A DNA stretch of 64,000 bases from Paramicrobacterium fandaimingii (GTDB lineage: Bacteria > Actinomycetota > Actinomycetes > Actinomycetales > Microbacteriaceae): positions 2,232,001-2,296,000 of the forward strand of contig NZ_CP061170.1 in the NCBI RefSeq assembly GCF_011751745.2, given 5' to 3'. Under the pieces are notes generated by a model. It ran no database searches. It was not told where the DNA came from and saw nothing but the letters and a program-made list of their open reading frames with translations. The stretch's first letter is position 1, and each line of letters starts with the position of its first letter. Below are positions 36,837-45,682 of this stretch, one piece after another. The position numbers and the translations under genes are program-made.

Positions 36837-37439
36837 TCAGGCAACTCCCCCTGCGACGAGCTGGGGCTCGACGGCTGCGAACGACTGTCGCACTCCGCCG
36901 ATCATACGCACGCAGCTCCTGCTGATCTGCGAATTTCCGTCGAAGTCGAATCCGCGCACGCGTGCCTGCAGATCCGTGATCGCGACGACGGGTCGAGTGA
37001 CGCTCATTCCCCTCGCCTGCAGCGAGTCGCCGAGTCGCCGTGAGAGCCTCTTCGCGTCGCGCCCATAGGTCACAAGGCCAACGCGCTTGCCGTGCCACTC
37101 GCGATTCAGGTAGTCGAGTGCGTTTCGAACGACGGGCGAGAACCCGTCGCCATACGCCGGGGCAACGAAGATGACGGCGTCGGCACGGGCGACGCGCTCG
37201 CTCCAGGCTCGAGAATGGGCGTTGGCATATCCCTGGCCACCGTCAAGAACGGGCTCGTCCATGAATGGCAGCTGCTCCTCCATGAGATCGACGAAATCAA
37301 CGTCGATGTCGGGGACATCACCGAGATGGTCATGCACCCAGAGGGCGATCGGGAGGGCAACACGTCCGGGGCGAACGCTGCCGAGGACGAGCATGATGCG
37401 TAGGGGACGCTCGCTCGGCCGGGGGGAGTTTATAGACAT
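36837..37439 (-). CDS. NADPH-dependent FMN reductase family protein
   Basis: 200 residues. The FMN phosphate-binding loop is LGSVRPGRVALPIA at about 19-32, and VAPAYGDGFSPVVRNALDYLNREW is the conserved flavin/substrate loop with the NALDYL helix. It belongs to the flavodoxin-like NAD(P)H:FMN reductase group that reduces quinones, chromate or azo dyes. It could supply reduced flavin to a monooxygenase. It is a single gene, divergent from the acyl-CoA dehydrogenase gene, with 239 bases between. Confidence 0.88.
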   Translation of the reverse strand: MSINSPRPSERPLRIMLVLGSVRPGRVALPIALWVHDHLGDVPDIDVDFVDLMEEQLPFMDEPVLDGGQGYANAHSRAWSERVARADAVIFVAPAYGDGFSPVVRNALDYLNREWHGKRVGLVTYGRDAKRLSRRLGDSLQARGMSVTRPVVAITDLQARVRGFDFDGNSQISRSCVRMIGGVRQSFAAVEPQLVAGGVA

Positions 37440-37517
37440 GATCTCGCTCTTCTGAGGAGTTTCGCGGGTGGGGACTTCAGGGTTTCGCCGGCTAGGGACC
37501 GGCTCTTCTCCATTCTG

Positions 37518-37589
37518 TTCCGACCAGGCGGAGAATTCTCACCCCAGTAATGGGGATAAAACATGAGCAATCATCATTTATGGTCGGAA
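37518..37589. promoter_or_regulatory. Distant inverted repeat in the FMN reductase/acyl-CoA dehydrogenase spacer
   Basis: TTCCGACCA (37518-37526) and TGGTCGGAA (37581-37589) are perfect 9-bp inverted arms separated by 54 bases, with a small CCCCA/TGGGG hairpin between (37542-37555). A regulator binding two sites could loop the spacer. Confidence 0.35.
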
Positions 37590-37678
37590 TCCATCGCCGC
37601 CCCGCACGATTTCGACACGGTGGGAACATAGAGGAAGCACCAGCACCGACGATCCAACGCACAATGGAGGAGAGAAGC

Positions 37679-38833
37679 ATGGCCGAATTGCTGCCAGACA
37701 CGCTGCTTGAGCGCATCCGCTCGCGAGCCGCTGGACTCGACAAAAACAATGAGTTCTTCGATGACGACCTCGCTGAGCTTGTGCAGTCCGGGTACCTGAC
37801 TGCATTTGTTCCGCACTCCCTTGGCGGGCCCGGATTGACCCTCGTTGACGTGTCGCGGCTGCAACGCCGCCTCGCCTCCGCTGCGCCGGCAACGGCGCTT
37901 GCCGTCAATATGCATCTCATCTGGACCGGAGTGGCGCGTCAGCTGCATGACCGTGGTGACTCCTCGCTGGATTTCGTTCTGACAGGAGCCGCTCAGGGCG
38001 AAATCTATGCGTTCGGAATCAGCGAGGCAGGAAACGACCTTGTGCTGGTCGGTTCGAACTCAGAGGCACGCCCAGACGACGACGGGGGCTACTCGTTCTA
38101 CGGAACGAAGATCTTCACGTCGCTTGCTCCCGCGTGGACCGTGCTGGGCACGATGGGGCTCGATTCGACGTCAGACGACGCGCCCAAGGTCGTCTATGGG
38201 TTCGTGCGCCGCGAGGACGGAGGCTTCACGATCAAGAACGATTGGGACACCGTTGGCATGCGCGCGACGCAGAGCCGCACGACCGTGCTCGAGGGAGCAC
38301 ATGCGGCAGCGGATGCCGTCGTGCGCCGCCTTGTGCCTGGCCCCAACCCCGACCCGCTGATCTTCGGAATATCCTCCAACTTTCAGCTTCTCGTCGCCAG
38401 CGTGTACACGGGCCTTGCCGAGCGGGCCCTTGAACTGGCAATCGAAGCCGCAAAAAAGCGAACGTCGAAGCAGAACAACAACTCTCCATACTCCGATGAC
38501 CCGGTTCTGCGCTGGAGGATCGCAGACGCCTGGATGGCTCTCGATGCGATACCTGCCCAGATCGAACGCACCGCGAGTGACATCGCAGACGGGATCGATC
38601 ACGGCAGTCTGTGGTTTCCAAAGGTTTCTGCGGTGAAGGTGCGAGCCACCGACACAGCGCGCTCCGTCGTCGATCAGGCAATCGCCGTCGCCGGCGGTGG
38701 CAGCTATTTCTCGCGCAGCGAACTGGGACGTCTCTATCGGGATGTACTCGCCGGCATGTTCCATCCTTCGAATTCGGATGCCGCGCACAAAGCAGCGGCG
38801 AACGGATTGCTCGGCCCGACAACAGAGGTCTGA
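37679..38833 (+). CDS. Acyl-CoA dehydrogenase family protein
   Basis: 384 residues from the ATG at 37679, with GGAGGAGAG upstream; a longer frame to 37550 lacks a ribosome binding site. The order of N-terminal helical domain, central beta domain (YAFGISEAGNDL, KIFTSLAPAWTVLGTM) and C-terminal four-helix domain fits the acyl-CoA dehydrogenase fold. The C-terminal part ends SELGRLYRDVLAGMFHPSNSD, close to the DszC/SfnB type that uses reduced flavin from a partner. That would suit the divergent FMN reductase. Neither substrate nor true dehydrogenase activity can be read. Confidence 0.82.
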   Translation: MAELLPDTLLERIRSRAAGLDKNNEFFDDDLAELVQSGYLTAFVPHSLGGPGLTLVDVSRLQRRLASAAPATALAVNMHLIWTGVARQLHDRGDSSLDFVLTGAAQGEIYAFGISEAGNDLVLVGSNSEARPDDDGGYSFYGTKIFTSLAPAWTVLGTMGLDSTSDDAPKVVYGFVRREDGGFTIKNDWDTVGMRATQSRTTVLEGAHAAADAVVRRLVPGPNPDPLIFGISSNFQLLVASVYTGLAERALELAIEAAKKRTSKQNNNSPYSDDPVLRWRIADAWMALDAIPAQIERTASDIADGIDHGSLWFPKVSAVKVRATDTARSVVDQAIAVAGGGSYFSRSELGRLYRDVLAGMFHPSNSDAAHKAAANGLLGPTTEV

Positions 38834-38890
38834 CTCCGCCGACGTTCCCGACGTCTTGACCCGCCTTCGGCGTCGTCGCAGGATAGTGAT

Positions 38891-39022
38891 ATGAGCGACG
38901 AGGTAACGCCGAGCGGAGACCCGGCCTGCTGGCTGAGTCAGGTGTGCGACGAGTGCGGTGCTCTCATCGACGATGACTCAGACACCTGCTGGCGCTGCGG
39001 AACGGTGCGAACGAAAGGCTGA
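38891..39022 (+). CDS. 43-residue double CxxC zinc-ribbon-like protein
   Basis: A short frame begins ATG AGC GAC GAG at 38891 with AGGA 8 bases upstream. The product contains CDEC and, 13 residues on, CWRC, a minimal zinc ribbon, plus one further cysteine (PACWLS). It ends RTKG. Codons end mostly in G or C as in true genes nearby. It lies 57 bases after the acyl-CoA dehydrogenase on the same strand, so could be co-transcribed. Function is unknown. Confidence 0.6.
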   Translation: MSDEVTPSGDPACWLSQVCDECGALIDDDSDTCWRCGTVRTKG

Positions 39023-39044
39023 GTTCACCCGCGAGCTTCGTTGG

Positions 39045-39203
39045 CTATCGCTTCGACAGAATGTGTGCCGGGATGCCGAACGAAAGGCACACAAGCAGGA
39101 TGCCTGCGAAGAAGATCGCTGCTTGAAATGCGGCCGCGTTGAAGGCAACTCCGAAAAGGAAGAGCCCGACGACGAAAAGCAGGAACGAGATGATGAAGCC
39201 CAT
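39045..39203 (-). CDS. Small two-helix membrane protein, 52 residues
   Basis: From the ATG at 39203: MGFIISFLLFVVGLFLFGVA, then a second hydrophobic stretch AAIFFAGILLVCLSFGI and a short cytoplasmic tail HILSKR. A -10 TAGGAT ends 7 bases upstream with no ribosome binding site, implying leaderless translation; an ATG at 39212 would add three residues. The pattern (two helices, basic end) is shared with many unassigned actinobacterial small proteins. Convergent with the zinc-ribbon gene. Confidence 0.7.
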   Translation of the reverse strand: MGFIISFLLFVVGLFLFGVAFNAAAFQAAIFFAGILLVCLSFGIPAHILSKR

Positions 39204-39210
39204 ACGGCTC

Positions 39211-39216
39211 ATCCTA
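39211..39216 (-). promoter_or_regulatory. -10 element (TAGGAT) for the small membrane protein
   Basis: TAGGAT ends 7 bases before the ATG at 39203, leaderless spacing. Confidence 0.45.
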
Positions 39217-39363
39217 TCCGAGCAAACTCCCGCGGGCTGCCACCGCCGGTGTTTTAAACCGACTTCCGCGTCGAAATGGGTGACAAATGACGTCAAGCGC
39301 GGCATGATTGCCCCACTGCCACCTGGCACGCACAGAACGTTGTTGCAGAGGGGATGAATCTCA

Positions 39364-40752
39364 ATGTCATCGAATGCAGGGGAGAACAGCGAACCTGAGG
39401 CGGAGTATTCGGCGCCGAGCGTCGATTCGCCGGAAGGTCGCAAAACCATCAGGCGGGCGATCGGCGCATCCGCAATCGGAAACGCGACAGAATGGTACGA
39501 CTACGGCGTCTACTCGGTAGCAGTCACGTACATCACGGCGAACTTCTTCTCGGGAGGAACCGTCTGGGCACTCGCCACGTTCGCCATCTCGTTCCTGGTG
39601 AGACCGCTCGGTGGTCTCGTCTGGGGGCCCCTCGGTGACCGGCTCGGGCGCAAAGCGGTTCTCGCCTTGACGATCGTCATGATGGCGGGTTCGACGACGG
39701 TGATCGGTCTACTGCCGAATTTCGACGTCATCGGCTATTGGGCTCCAGGGCTGTTGATCTTCCTCCGCATGGTGCAGGGCTTCTCAACCGGCGGCGAGTA
39801 CGGCGGTGCGGCAACGTTCATGGCCGAGTACTCCCCCGACAAGAAGCGCGGGTTTTTCGGCAGCTTCCTCGAGTTCGGAACCCTCTTCGGTTTTGTGCTC
39901 GGAACGGCATTCGTCTTGGTGCTGAGCCTCATTATCGGTGAGGACGCCATGATGGCCTGGGGCTGGAGAATCCCGTTCCTCCTCGCAGCCCCCATGGGGC
40001 TCATCGGTGTGTATCTTCGCAGCAAGATGGAGGACACACCTGTCTTCCGCGAGATGGAGGACACCCAGCAGCTCGAGCAGTCCGCGACAGGCGGGTTGAA
40101 GGACCTCGTGATGCGGTACTGGCGTCCGCTGCTCGCGATGGGCGGACTCGTCGTCGCGTTGAATGTCACGAACTACACGTTGCTCACCTACATGCCCACG
40201 TACCTCGAAACGCAGATCAACATGAGCAAGGACGGTTCCCTGCTTCTGATCATCATCGGGGAGCTGTGCATGATGGCGATCATCCCGTTCTCGGGCAGCA
40301 TCTCCGACAAAGTCGGTCGACGACCGATGTGGGCTGTGTCGCTGATCGGACTCATCGTCGCAGCCATTCCCATGTACATGCTCATGGGAACAGGGTTCGT
40401 CGGCGCGCTGATCGGCTTCGCCGTCCTCGGAATCCTCTACGTGATCCAACTGTCGACGATATCTGCCACGTTCCCCGCCATGTTCCCGACGCAGGTGCGC
40501 TACGCCGGCTTTGCCATCACCTACAACGTGGCAACAGCGATTTTCGGCGGTACGGCACCGGCGGTGAACGAGGGCTTGATCGATGCAACGGGCAACCTTC
40601 TCATTCCGGCCTTCTACATGATGGCTGCCTGCATCGTCGGTCTCATCGCCCTCAAATTCGTTCCGGAGACCGCGGGCGCTTCCATTCGCGGTTCGGAGAT
40701 TCCCACGTCGGAAATCGCCGTCGTCGGCGGGTCGGACGGTTCAAAGGAGTAA
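39364..40752 (+). CDS. MFS transporter, metabolite:H+ symporter (MHS) family
   Basis: 462 residues with twelve predicted membrane helices. The N-terminal GNATEWYDYGVYSV and LVRPLGGLVWGPLGDRLGRKAVL match MHS transporters such as ProP and the shikimate or dicarboxylate carriers; RMVQGFSTGGEYGGAATFMAEY is the characteristic helix 4-5 loop. Likely a proton-coupled importer of an organic acid, betaine or proline. GAGGGG lies 12 bases before the ATG. A very strong terminator follows. Confidence 0.92.
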   Translation: MSSNAGENSEPEAEYSAPSVDSPEGRKTIRRAIGASAIGNATEWYDYGVYSVAVTYITANFFSGGTVWALATFAISFLVRPLGGLVWGPLGDRLGRKAVLALTIVMMAGSTTVIGLLPNFDVIGYWAPGLLIFLRMVQGFSTGGEYGGAATFMAEYSPDKKRGFFGSFLEFGTLFGFVLGTAFVLVLSLIIGEDAMMAWGWRIPFLLAAPMGLIGVYLRSKMEDTPVFREMEDTQQLEQSATGGLKDLVMRYWRPLLAMGGLVVALNVTNYTLLTYMPTYLETQINMSKDGSLLLIIIGELCMMAIIPFSGSISDKVGRRPMWAVSLIGLIVAAIPMYMLMGTGFVGALIGFAVLGILYVIQLSTISATFPAMFPTQVRYAGFAITYNVATAIFGGTAPAVNEGLIDATGNLLIPAFYMMAACIVGLIALKFVPETAGASIRGSEIPTSEIAVVGGSDGSKE

Positions 40753-40765
40753 TGGGTAACTGACG

Positions 40766-40806
40766 CGCCCGCGGCTCCGCTCGTCGTTCGAGCGGAGCCG
40801 CGGGCG
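40766..40806. terminator. Bidirectional terminator, 18-bp stem
   Basis: CGCCCGCGGCTCCGCTCG (40766-40783) and its exact complement (40789-40806) around a 5-base loop. It lies between the convergent transporter and ClpC-like genes. TCTTCGT follows on the plus strand. Confidence 0.8.
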
Positions 40807-40816
40807 TCTTCGTGGC

Positions 40817-43336
40817 CTATGCCGCAGTAGCCACGCGATGCCGCTGGGCACGCACGACAATCTCACCGCCCGCGACAGTCACCTCGACGTCGTCACCATC
40901 TCGAAGACTGTCGTCGACAAGCAGTCCGGCAATGCGGTCGTCGACTTCACGTTGAATGAGCCGCTTCAGCGGACGTGCGCCGAACTCCGGCTCGGAGCCA
41001 TGTTCCGCAATCCACGCGATGGCCGCTTCATCGATTGCGAACCCGTGGCCCTGCGCCGTCACGCGCTGCTCGGTACTCGCGATGAGATGACGGACGATCT
41101 CCTTCAGCTGCTCGGGCCCCAATCTGCTGAAGAGAACAATCTCATCGATCCTGTTGAGGAACTCGGGGCGCATGGACTCGCGGAGGCGCCCCATGACCCG
41201 TGCGCGAACGTCAATCTCATCGTGCCCGTCTGCGACGAACCCCATCGGTCCGCTCTTGCTCGACAGAAATTCCGACCCGAGGTTCGACGTCATAATGATG
41301 ACGGTGTTTCTGAAGTCGACAGTTCTCCCTTGTCCGTCCGTGAGACGGCCGTCGTCGAGCACCTGCAGCAACATGTTGAAGACGTCCGGGTGCGCCTTCT
41401 CGATCTCGTCGAGAAGCACGACGGAGTATGGGCGCCTGCGCACGCGCTCCGTGAGCTCCCCCGCTTCGTCGTAGCCGACGTATCCGGGGGGCGCTCCCAC
41501 CAGCCGTGAGACGGTGTGCCGCTCTCCGAATTCGCTCATGTCGAATCGGACCATGGCGTCGTCTGTGCCGAAGAGAGAGGTGGCGAGCGACTTCGCGAGC
41601 TCGGTCTTACCGACCCCTGTCGGGCCAAGGAACAAGAAGCTTCCCACCGGCCGACGCTCGTCGCCCATTCCCGTGCGGCTGCGACGGACAGCCCGTGCCA
41701 CGGCCTCGACCGCATCGTTCTGCCCGACGACCCGCTTATGAAGGTCACCGTCCAGCTGTGCAAGCCGCCCACGATCTACATCAGTCACGCGATTCACAGG
41801 GATCCCAGTCGCCCTCGCAATCACGGCGGCGATGTCTGCCTGCTCGATCGTCGGGCGCACAGAGTCTGCTGCAGCCGTGACCGCTGACTCTGCCTCCACG
41901 ATCTTGTCTCGAATGCGCGACGCCTGCTCGTAGTCCTCACGCTCAACGGCCTCAGCTTTCTCCGCTTCCAGAGAGCTGAGTTCGTCGCCCAGCGCATCAA
42001 CGTCGACGGCGGCGCCATCGGCGAGCCGTTTGCGAGCGCCGGCCTGATCGATGAGGTCGATTGCCTTGTCCGGCAGGAAGCGATCCGTCATGTACCGTGC
42101 CGAAAGCTGCACCGCCGCGCGGAGCGCTTCGTCGGTGTACGTCACGGCGTGGAACTGTTCGTATGCGTCCTTCAGCCCGTCAAGAATCGTCACCGTGTCG
42201 TCGATGCTCGGTTCGCCCACGACCACCGGCTGGAAGCGCCGGGAGAACGCCGCGTCCTTTTCAATGACGCGGTACTCCGACAGCGTCGTCGCGCCGATCA
42301 GGTGAAGATCGCCGCGGGCGAGTCGCGGTTTGAGAATGTTTCCGGCATCCATACCGCCCTCACCGCCGCCGCCGGCCCCGACGACCGTGTGCAGTTCGTC
42401 GATGAAGACGATCAGTTCATCGGTGCGCGCGGTGATCTCATCAAGCACCGTCGTGAGGCGCTCCTCGAAATCGCCACGATAGCGAGTGCCGCTCAGCATG
42501 GCCGCAACGTCAATCTCGATCACCTGCTTGCCCCGAAGCTGCACGGGAACCTCGTCTGCAGCGATCTTCTGGGCCAGCCCCTCGACGACGGCAGTCTTTC
42601 CGACCCCCGCTTCCCCGATCAGCACCGGATTGTTCTTTGTGCGTCGCGAGAGAATCTCAACGGCTTGCTCGATCTCGTCGTGGCGCCCAATGACGGGGTC
42701 AATGCGTCCCGCGAGCGCTTCTTCGGTGAGATTTCGGCCGAACTTCTCAAGCATGGGGCTTTCGGATGCTGTCGAGCTGCCCTCGTCCGTCGAGATGCCC
42801 GCAGGCGACTCGCCGTTGGCGACGGCCTGCAGTGCCGCGGGAGTCACGCCGACCTTCTGCAGAATGCGGGCGGCGGGCGAGTCTTCGCCCAGCACGAAGG
42901 CGAGGAACAGGTGCTCAGGGTCGACGTACGTCGACCCAAAACCGCGCGCGACTTGGTACGCGTCGACGAGAAGACGACGGCCAGACGATGTCAGGGAGGG
43001 AAGCTGCTCCCTCTTCTCGTCATGCGCAGCGGGCAGACTTTCTTCTGCGGCCCTCGCGACGGCCGCAGGATCGGCGCCGGTGCCTCGAATGGCATCGGCC
43101 GCGGGCGACTCCTCGGCCATCACTCGCAGAATGTGCAGAGCGTCGACCTCGTCGTGCCCATGCTCCATGGCGAATCGCGCGGCAACGTTCAGCACGTCGT
43201 GCGTTCGCCTGCTGAGCAGACGGGTGATATCGATCGAGCGACTGGGCTGTGCCGCTTGCTGGCCCCGCAGGTAGCGAGCCAGAAACTCATCGAATGAGCG
43301 AGGATCCGAGCCGACGGGTCCGAAGTATGCAGCCAA
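40817..43336 (-). CDS. ClpC-like AAA+ chaperone, probably heat-shock regulated
   Basis: 839 residues from a TTG at 43336, which has GGGAGG 8 bases upstream; the ATG at 43399 would put the HAIR operator inside the gene. An N-terminal double-repeat Clp_N domain (about 40-185), AAA D1 (GEAGVGKT), a short UVR-type linker (LEAEKAEAVEREDYEQASRIRDKI) and D2 (GPTGVGKT, then SMLDEIEKAH-like VVLLDEIEKAH) follow. The short linker is of ClpC type, not the long ClpB M-domain. The loop GPMGFVADG sits where ClpC has its LGF/VGF ClpP-docking tripeptide, so ClpP partnering is plausible. Confidence 0.88.
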   Translation of the reverse strand: MAAYFGPVGSDPRSFDEFLARYLRGQQAAQPSRSIDITRLLSRRTHDVLNVAARFAMEHGHDEVDALHILRVMAEESPAADAIRGTGADPAAVARAAEESLPAAHDEKREQLPSLTSSGRRLLVDAYQVARGFGSTYVDPEHLFLAFVLGEDSPAARILQKVGVTPAALQAVANGESPAGISTDEGSSTASESPMLEKFGRNLTEEALAGRIDPVIGRHDEIEQAVEILSRRTKNNPVLIGEAGVGKTAVVEGLAQKIAADEVPVQLRGKQVIEIDVAAMLSGTRYRGDFEERLTTVLDEITARTDELIVFIDELHTVVGAGGGGEGGMDAGNILKPRLARGDLHLIGATTLSEYRVIEKDAAFSRRFQPVVVGEPSIDDTVTILDGLKDAYEQFHAVTYTDEALRAAVQLSARYMTDRFLPDKAIDLIDQAGARKRLADGAAVDVDALGDELSSLEAEKAEAVEREDYEQASRIRDKIVEAESAVTAAADSVRPTIEQADIAAVIARATGIPVNRVTDVDRGRLAQLDGDLHKRVVGQNDAVEAVARAVRRSRTGMGDERRPVGSFLFLGPTGVGKTELAKSLATSLFGTDDAMVRFDMSEFGERHTVSRLVGAPPGYVGYDEAGELTERVRRRPYSVVLLDEIEKAHPDVFNMLLQVLDDGRLTDGQGRTVDFRNTVIIMTSNLGSEFLSSKSGPMGFVADGHDEIDVRARVMGRLRESMRPEFLNRIDEIVLFSRLGPEQLKEIVRHLIASTEQRVTAQGHGFAIDEAAIAWIAEHGSEPEFGARPLKRLIQREVDDRIAGLLVDDSLRDGDDVEVTVAGGEIVVRAQRHRVATAA

Positions 43337-43358
43337 TGTGCTGACCTCCCGGTTGAAA

Positions 43359-43379
43359 CTTGAGTGCCTTTGACTCAAT
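43359..43379 (-). promoter_or_regulatory. HAIR element (HspR operator)
   Basis: CTTGAGT-N7-ACTCAAT on the plus strand (43359-43365 and 43373-43379), one base from the consensus CTTGAGT-N7-ACTCAAG. It lies 23 bases upstream of the TTG start of the ClpC-like gene. HspR represses the dnaK and clpB operons in actinobacteria. Confidence 0.85.
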
Positions 43380-43463
43380 GCAACGCTGGGCGCGGTCATT
43401 CATTCCCGTGTGAACGGTGTTCTCCACGAGCGAACCAGCCACGCGCTCTGGTGCAGCCGAGTT

Positions 43464-44027
43464 TCAGACCACGCCGGCCGAACGCGCGGGCTGCGCGTAT
43501 GAGGCTGCGAGAGTCGACACCGTCTCGTGGGCGTTCAGGCCGCTCGGGTTCGCAAGCACCCAGAGCTCGGCCCCGCCCAACAGCACCTCCTGCTTTCCTG
43601 CGAGCGCTTTCGGACGATCGAACCCGTGACGGTAAGACGTGAGACCCACCATTGCCACAACGCGAGGATTCCACTGCGCAACGCGCGCCTCGAGGGCATG
43701 TGCGCCTTCGCGCAGCTCGTGCCGGGACAGCTCATCAGCGCGCGCCGTCGCGCGCCTCACAAGATTTGTCACGCCGAGACCGGCATCCGTGAAGCGTCGC
43801 CGATCCGCGTCGTTGAATCCCGACGAGAACGATCGTCCGGCATCGTAGATGCCCGCCTCCCGCAGCGCGGGGAAGAAGCGATTGCCCGGGTGCGCAAAGG
43901 GGGTCTGCGTCGCCGCAGTCCACAGCCCCGGGTTGATTCCGACAAAGAGAAGTCGAACGCCATCGGCGACGAGGTCGGGAATGACGGCATCCCTGAACTG
44001 CTCGAGTTCAATTTTCGTAAACCTCAT
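43464..44027 (-). CDS. mug: Mismatch-specific uracil/thymine DNA glycosylase (Mug-like)
   Basis: 187 residues from the ATG at 44027. Active-site loop GINPGLWTAATQTPFAHPGN contains the NPG and the HPGN residues of Mug/TDG, and VLANPSGLNAH near the C-terminus is the DNA-intercalation motif. It removes uracil or thymine from G:U and G:T pairs. A longer frame upstream overlaps the molybdoenzyme gene and is rejected. A -10 GATAAT lies 6 bases before the ATG with no ribosome binding site. Confidence 0.92.
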   Translation of the reverse strand: MRFTKIELEQFRDAVIPDLVADGVRLLFVGINPGLWTAATQTPFAHPGNRFFPALREAGIYDAGRSFSSGFNDADRRRFTDAGLGVTNLVRRATARADELSRHELREGAHALEARVAQWNPRVVAMVGLTSYRHGFDRPKALAGKQEVLLGGAELWVLANPSGLNAHETVSTLAASYAQPARSAGVV

Positions 44028-44033
44028 CACGCC

Positions 44034-44039
44034 ATTATC
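44034..44039 (-). promoter_or_regulatory. -10 element (GATAAT) for mug
   Basis: GATAAT, five of six to TATAAT, ends 6 bases before the ATG at 44027; leaderless spacing. Confidence 0.6.
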
Positions 44040-44087
44040 CAGTGCAGGTTTTCTGGCCCCGATCAGAGAACTCGCGACAACTCGTTC

Positions 44088-44093
44088 TATCGT
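44088..44093 (+). promoter_or_regulatory. -10 element (TATCGT) for the molybdoenzyme gene
   Basis: TATCGT ends 6 bases before the GTG at 44100; no ribosome binding site follows, so leaderless. Confidence 0.5.
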
Positions 44094-44099
44094 GGCGTC

Positions 44100-45659
44100 G
44101 TGACGTTGAAAACGAAGCTGTTCTGGTCTGCTCTCGCTGGCGTCGCCAGCGCCGCCGCTGGTCTGGCAATTGCTGAGGCGATAGCGCTGGTGATCGCTCC
44201 CGCCAGCAGTCCGCTCATCGCCGTCGGATCGCTCGTGATCGACCTCGCCCCCACGTGGGCGAAGGACTTCGCCATTGCGGCCTTCGGAACGAACGACAAG
44301 ATCTTCCTGCTCACGCTCATCGTCGTGCTCCTCACTGCGCTTGCAGCGGGAGCCGGGGCCCTTCAGCTCTTCACTGCGCCGTGGGGTCTTGTCACATTCG
44401 GCGTCATCGGCGGCATTGCCACGATCGCGGCGACGACCCGCGAGCAGTCCCTCGCCTCCTGGGCGATTCCCTCCGTCGTCGGCATGCTGGGCGCCGCGCT
44501 GATGCTCTACCGCATCGTTACGAAGCTTGGTGTGTGGACGGCAACTGCCCAGACCGTCGCAGCGAAGGGCGACCAGCGCGCCAGCGGAGTGTCTCGACGT
44601 GACTTCTTTGTCTACATCGCGAGCACAGCCGTCGGTGCGGCCGTCATCGGAATCGGCGCGCGAACGGTGAACGCAACGACGATCGCCGCTGCTGCGGTTC
44701 GCAAGGCCATCAAGCTGCCCACCCCTGCACTCGCGGCACCGGCCATTCCCGACGGCGCTGCTCTCGACGTTCCGGGAATCACGCCGCTCATCACCCCGAA
44801 CGCGGACTTCTACCGCATTGACACTGCACTGCAGGTTCCGAGCATCGACGCCTCCGACTGGAGCCTGCGCGTGACCGGCATGGTGGAGGAGCCTTTTGAG
44901 ATCACGTTCGACGAGCTGCTCGCGTTGCCTCTCACCGAGAGAAACATCACGTTGATGTGCGTCTCGAACGAGATCGGCGGTGACCTCACGGGAAACGCCA
45001 CCTGGCTCGGATATCCGCTGCACAAGATCCTCGAGCGGGCGAAGCCTCAGTCGGGAGCAAACATGGTGCTTTCGCGCAGCATCGATGGGTTTACGGCGGG
45101 CACACCGCTCGATGTTCTTCAGGAAACGGATCGCGATTGCCTGCTCGCTGTCGGCATGAACGGCGAGCCGCTCCCTCTCGAGCACGGCTTCCCCGTGCGC
45201 ATGGTCGTTCCGGGTCTCTATGGCTATGTTTCGGCAACAAAGTGGGTCGTTGAGCTCGAGCTCACAACGTACGAACGCTCACGCGCATACTGGACGGATC
45301 GCGGTTGGTCAGCGAAAGGACCGGTCAAGACCTGTTCGCGCATCGATGTGCCAACCGCACGTCAGACCCTCGACTCGGGAACGATTGTGATCGCGGGCAT
45401 CGCCTGGGCCCAGCACACCGGAATCGAGGCCGTCGAGGTGCGCATCGATGGGGGCGAGTGGATGCCGGCTCGGCTCGCAGCGCCGATCTCTGACGACACG
45501 TGGGTGCAGTGGGCCCTCGACTGGGATGCTTCGTCAGGCGCGCACGTCATCGAGGCCCGCGCCACGGACAAAGACGGAACAGTGCAAAGTGGCCAGTTCG
45601 CTCCCGTCGCGCCCAATGGCGCAGAAGGCTGGGATTCCGTGCGCCTTGACGTCGCGTAG
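44100..45659 (+). CDS. Membrane-anchored molybdopterin-dependent oxidoreductase (sulfite oxidase-like)
   Basis: 519 residues from the GTG at 44100. The N-terminal half has about five membrane helices, then a Tat-like GVSRRDFFVYIASTAVGAAV before the catalytic part. The molybdopterin domain has the ligand cysteine in NITLMCVSNEIGGDL and the YGYVSATKWV block; a C-terminal dimerisation domain (IAGIAWAQHTGIEAVEVRIDGG) follows. Similar proteins reduce or oxidise sulfur compounds or repair methionine sulfoxide outside the membrane. Substrate is unknown. No molybdopterin biosynthesis genes are in the window. Confidence 0.88.
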   Translation: MTLKTKLFWSALAGVASAAAGLAIAEAIALVIAPASSPLIAVGSLVIDLAPTWAKDFAIAAFGTNDKIFLLTLIVVLLTALAAGAGALQLFTAPWGLVTFGVIGGIATIAATTREQSLASWAIPSVVGMLGAALMLYRIVTKLGVWTATAQTVAAKGDQRASGVSRRDFFVYIASTAVGAAVIGIGARTVNATTIAAAAVRKAIKLPTPALAAPAIPDGAALDVPGITPLITPNADFYRIDTALQVPSIDASDWSLRVTGMVEEPFEITFDELLALPLTERNITLMCVSNEIGGDLTGNATWLGYPLHKILERAKPQSGANMVLSRSIDGFTAGTPLDVLQETDRDCLLAVGMNGEPLPLEHGFPVRMVVPGLYGYVSATKWVVELELTTYERSRAYWTDRGWSAKGPVKTCSRIDVPTARQTLDSGTIVIAGIAWAQHTGIEAVEVRIDGGEWMPARLAAPISDDTWVQWALDWDASSGAHVIEARATDKDGTVQSGQFAPVAPNGAEGWDSVRLDVA

Positions 45660-45682
45660 ACGAACCTCGTGCCGCGTTCGCG

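Noticed and set aside
43337..43399. ATG start for the ClpC-like gene at 43399
   Set aside because: It would place the HAIR operator within the coding region and has no ribosome binding site; the TTG at 43336 has GGGAGG.
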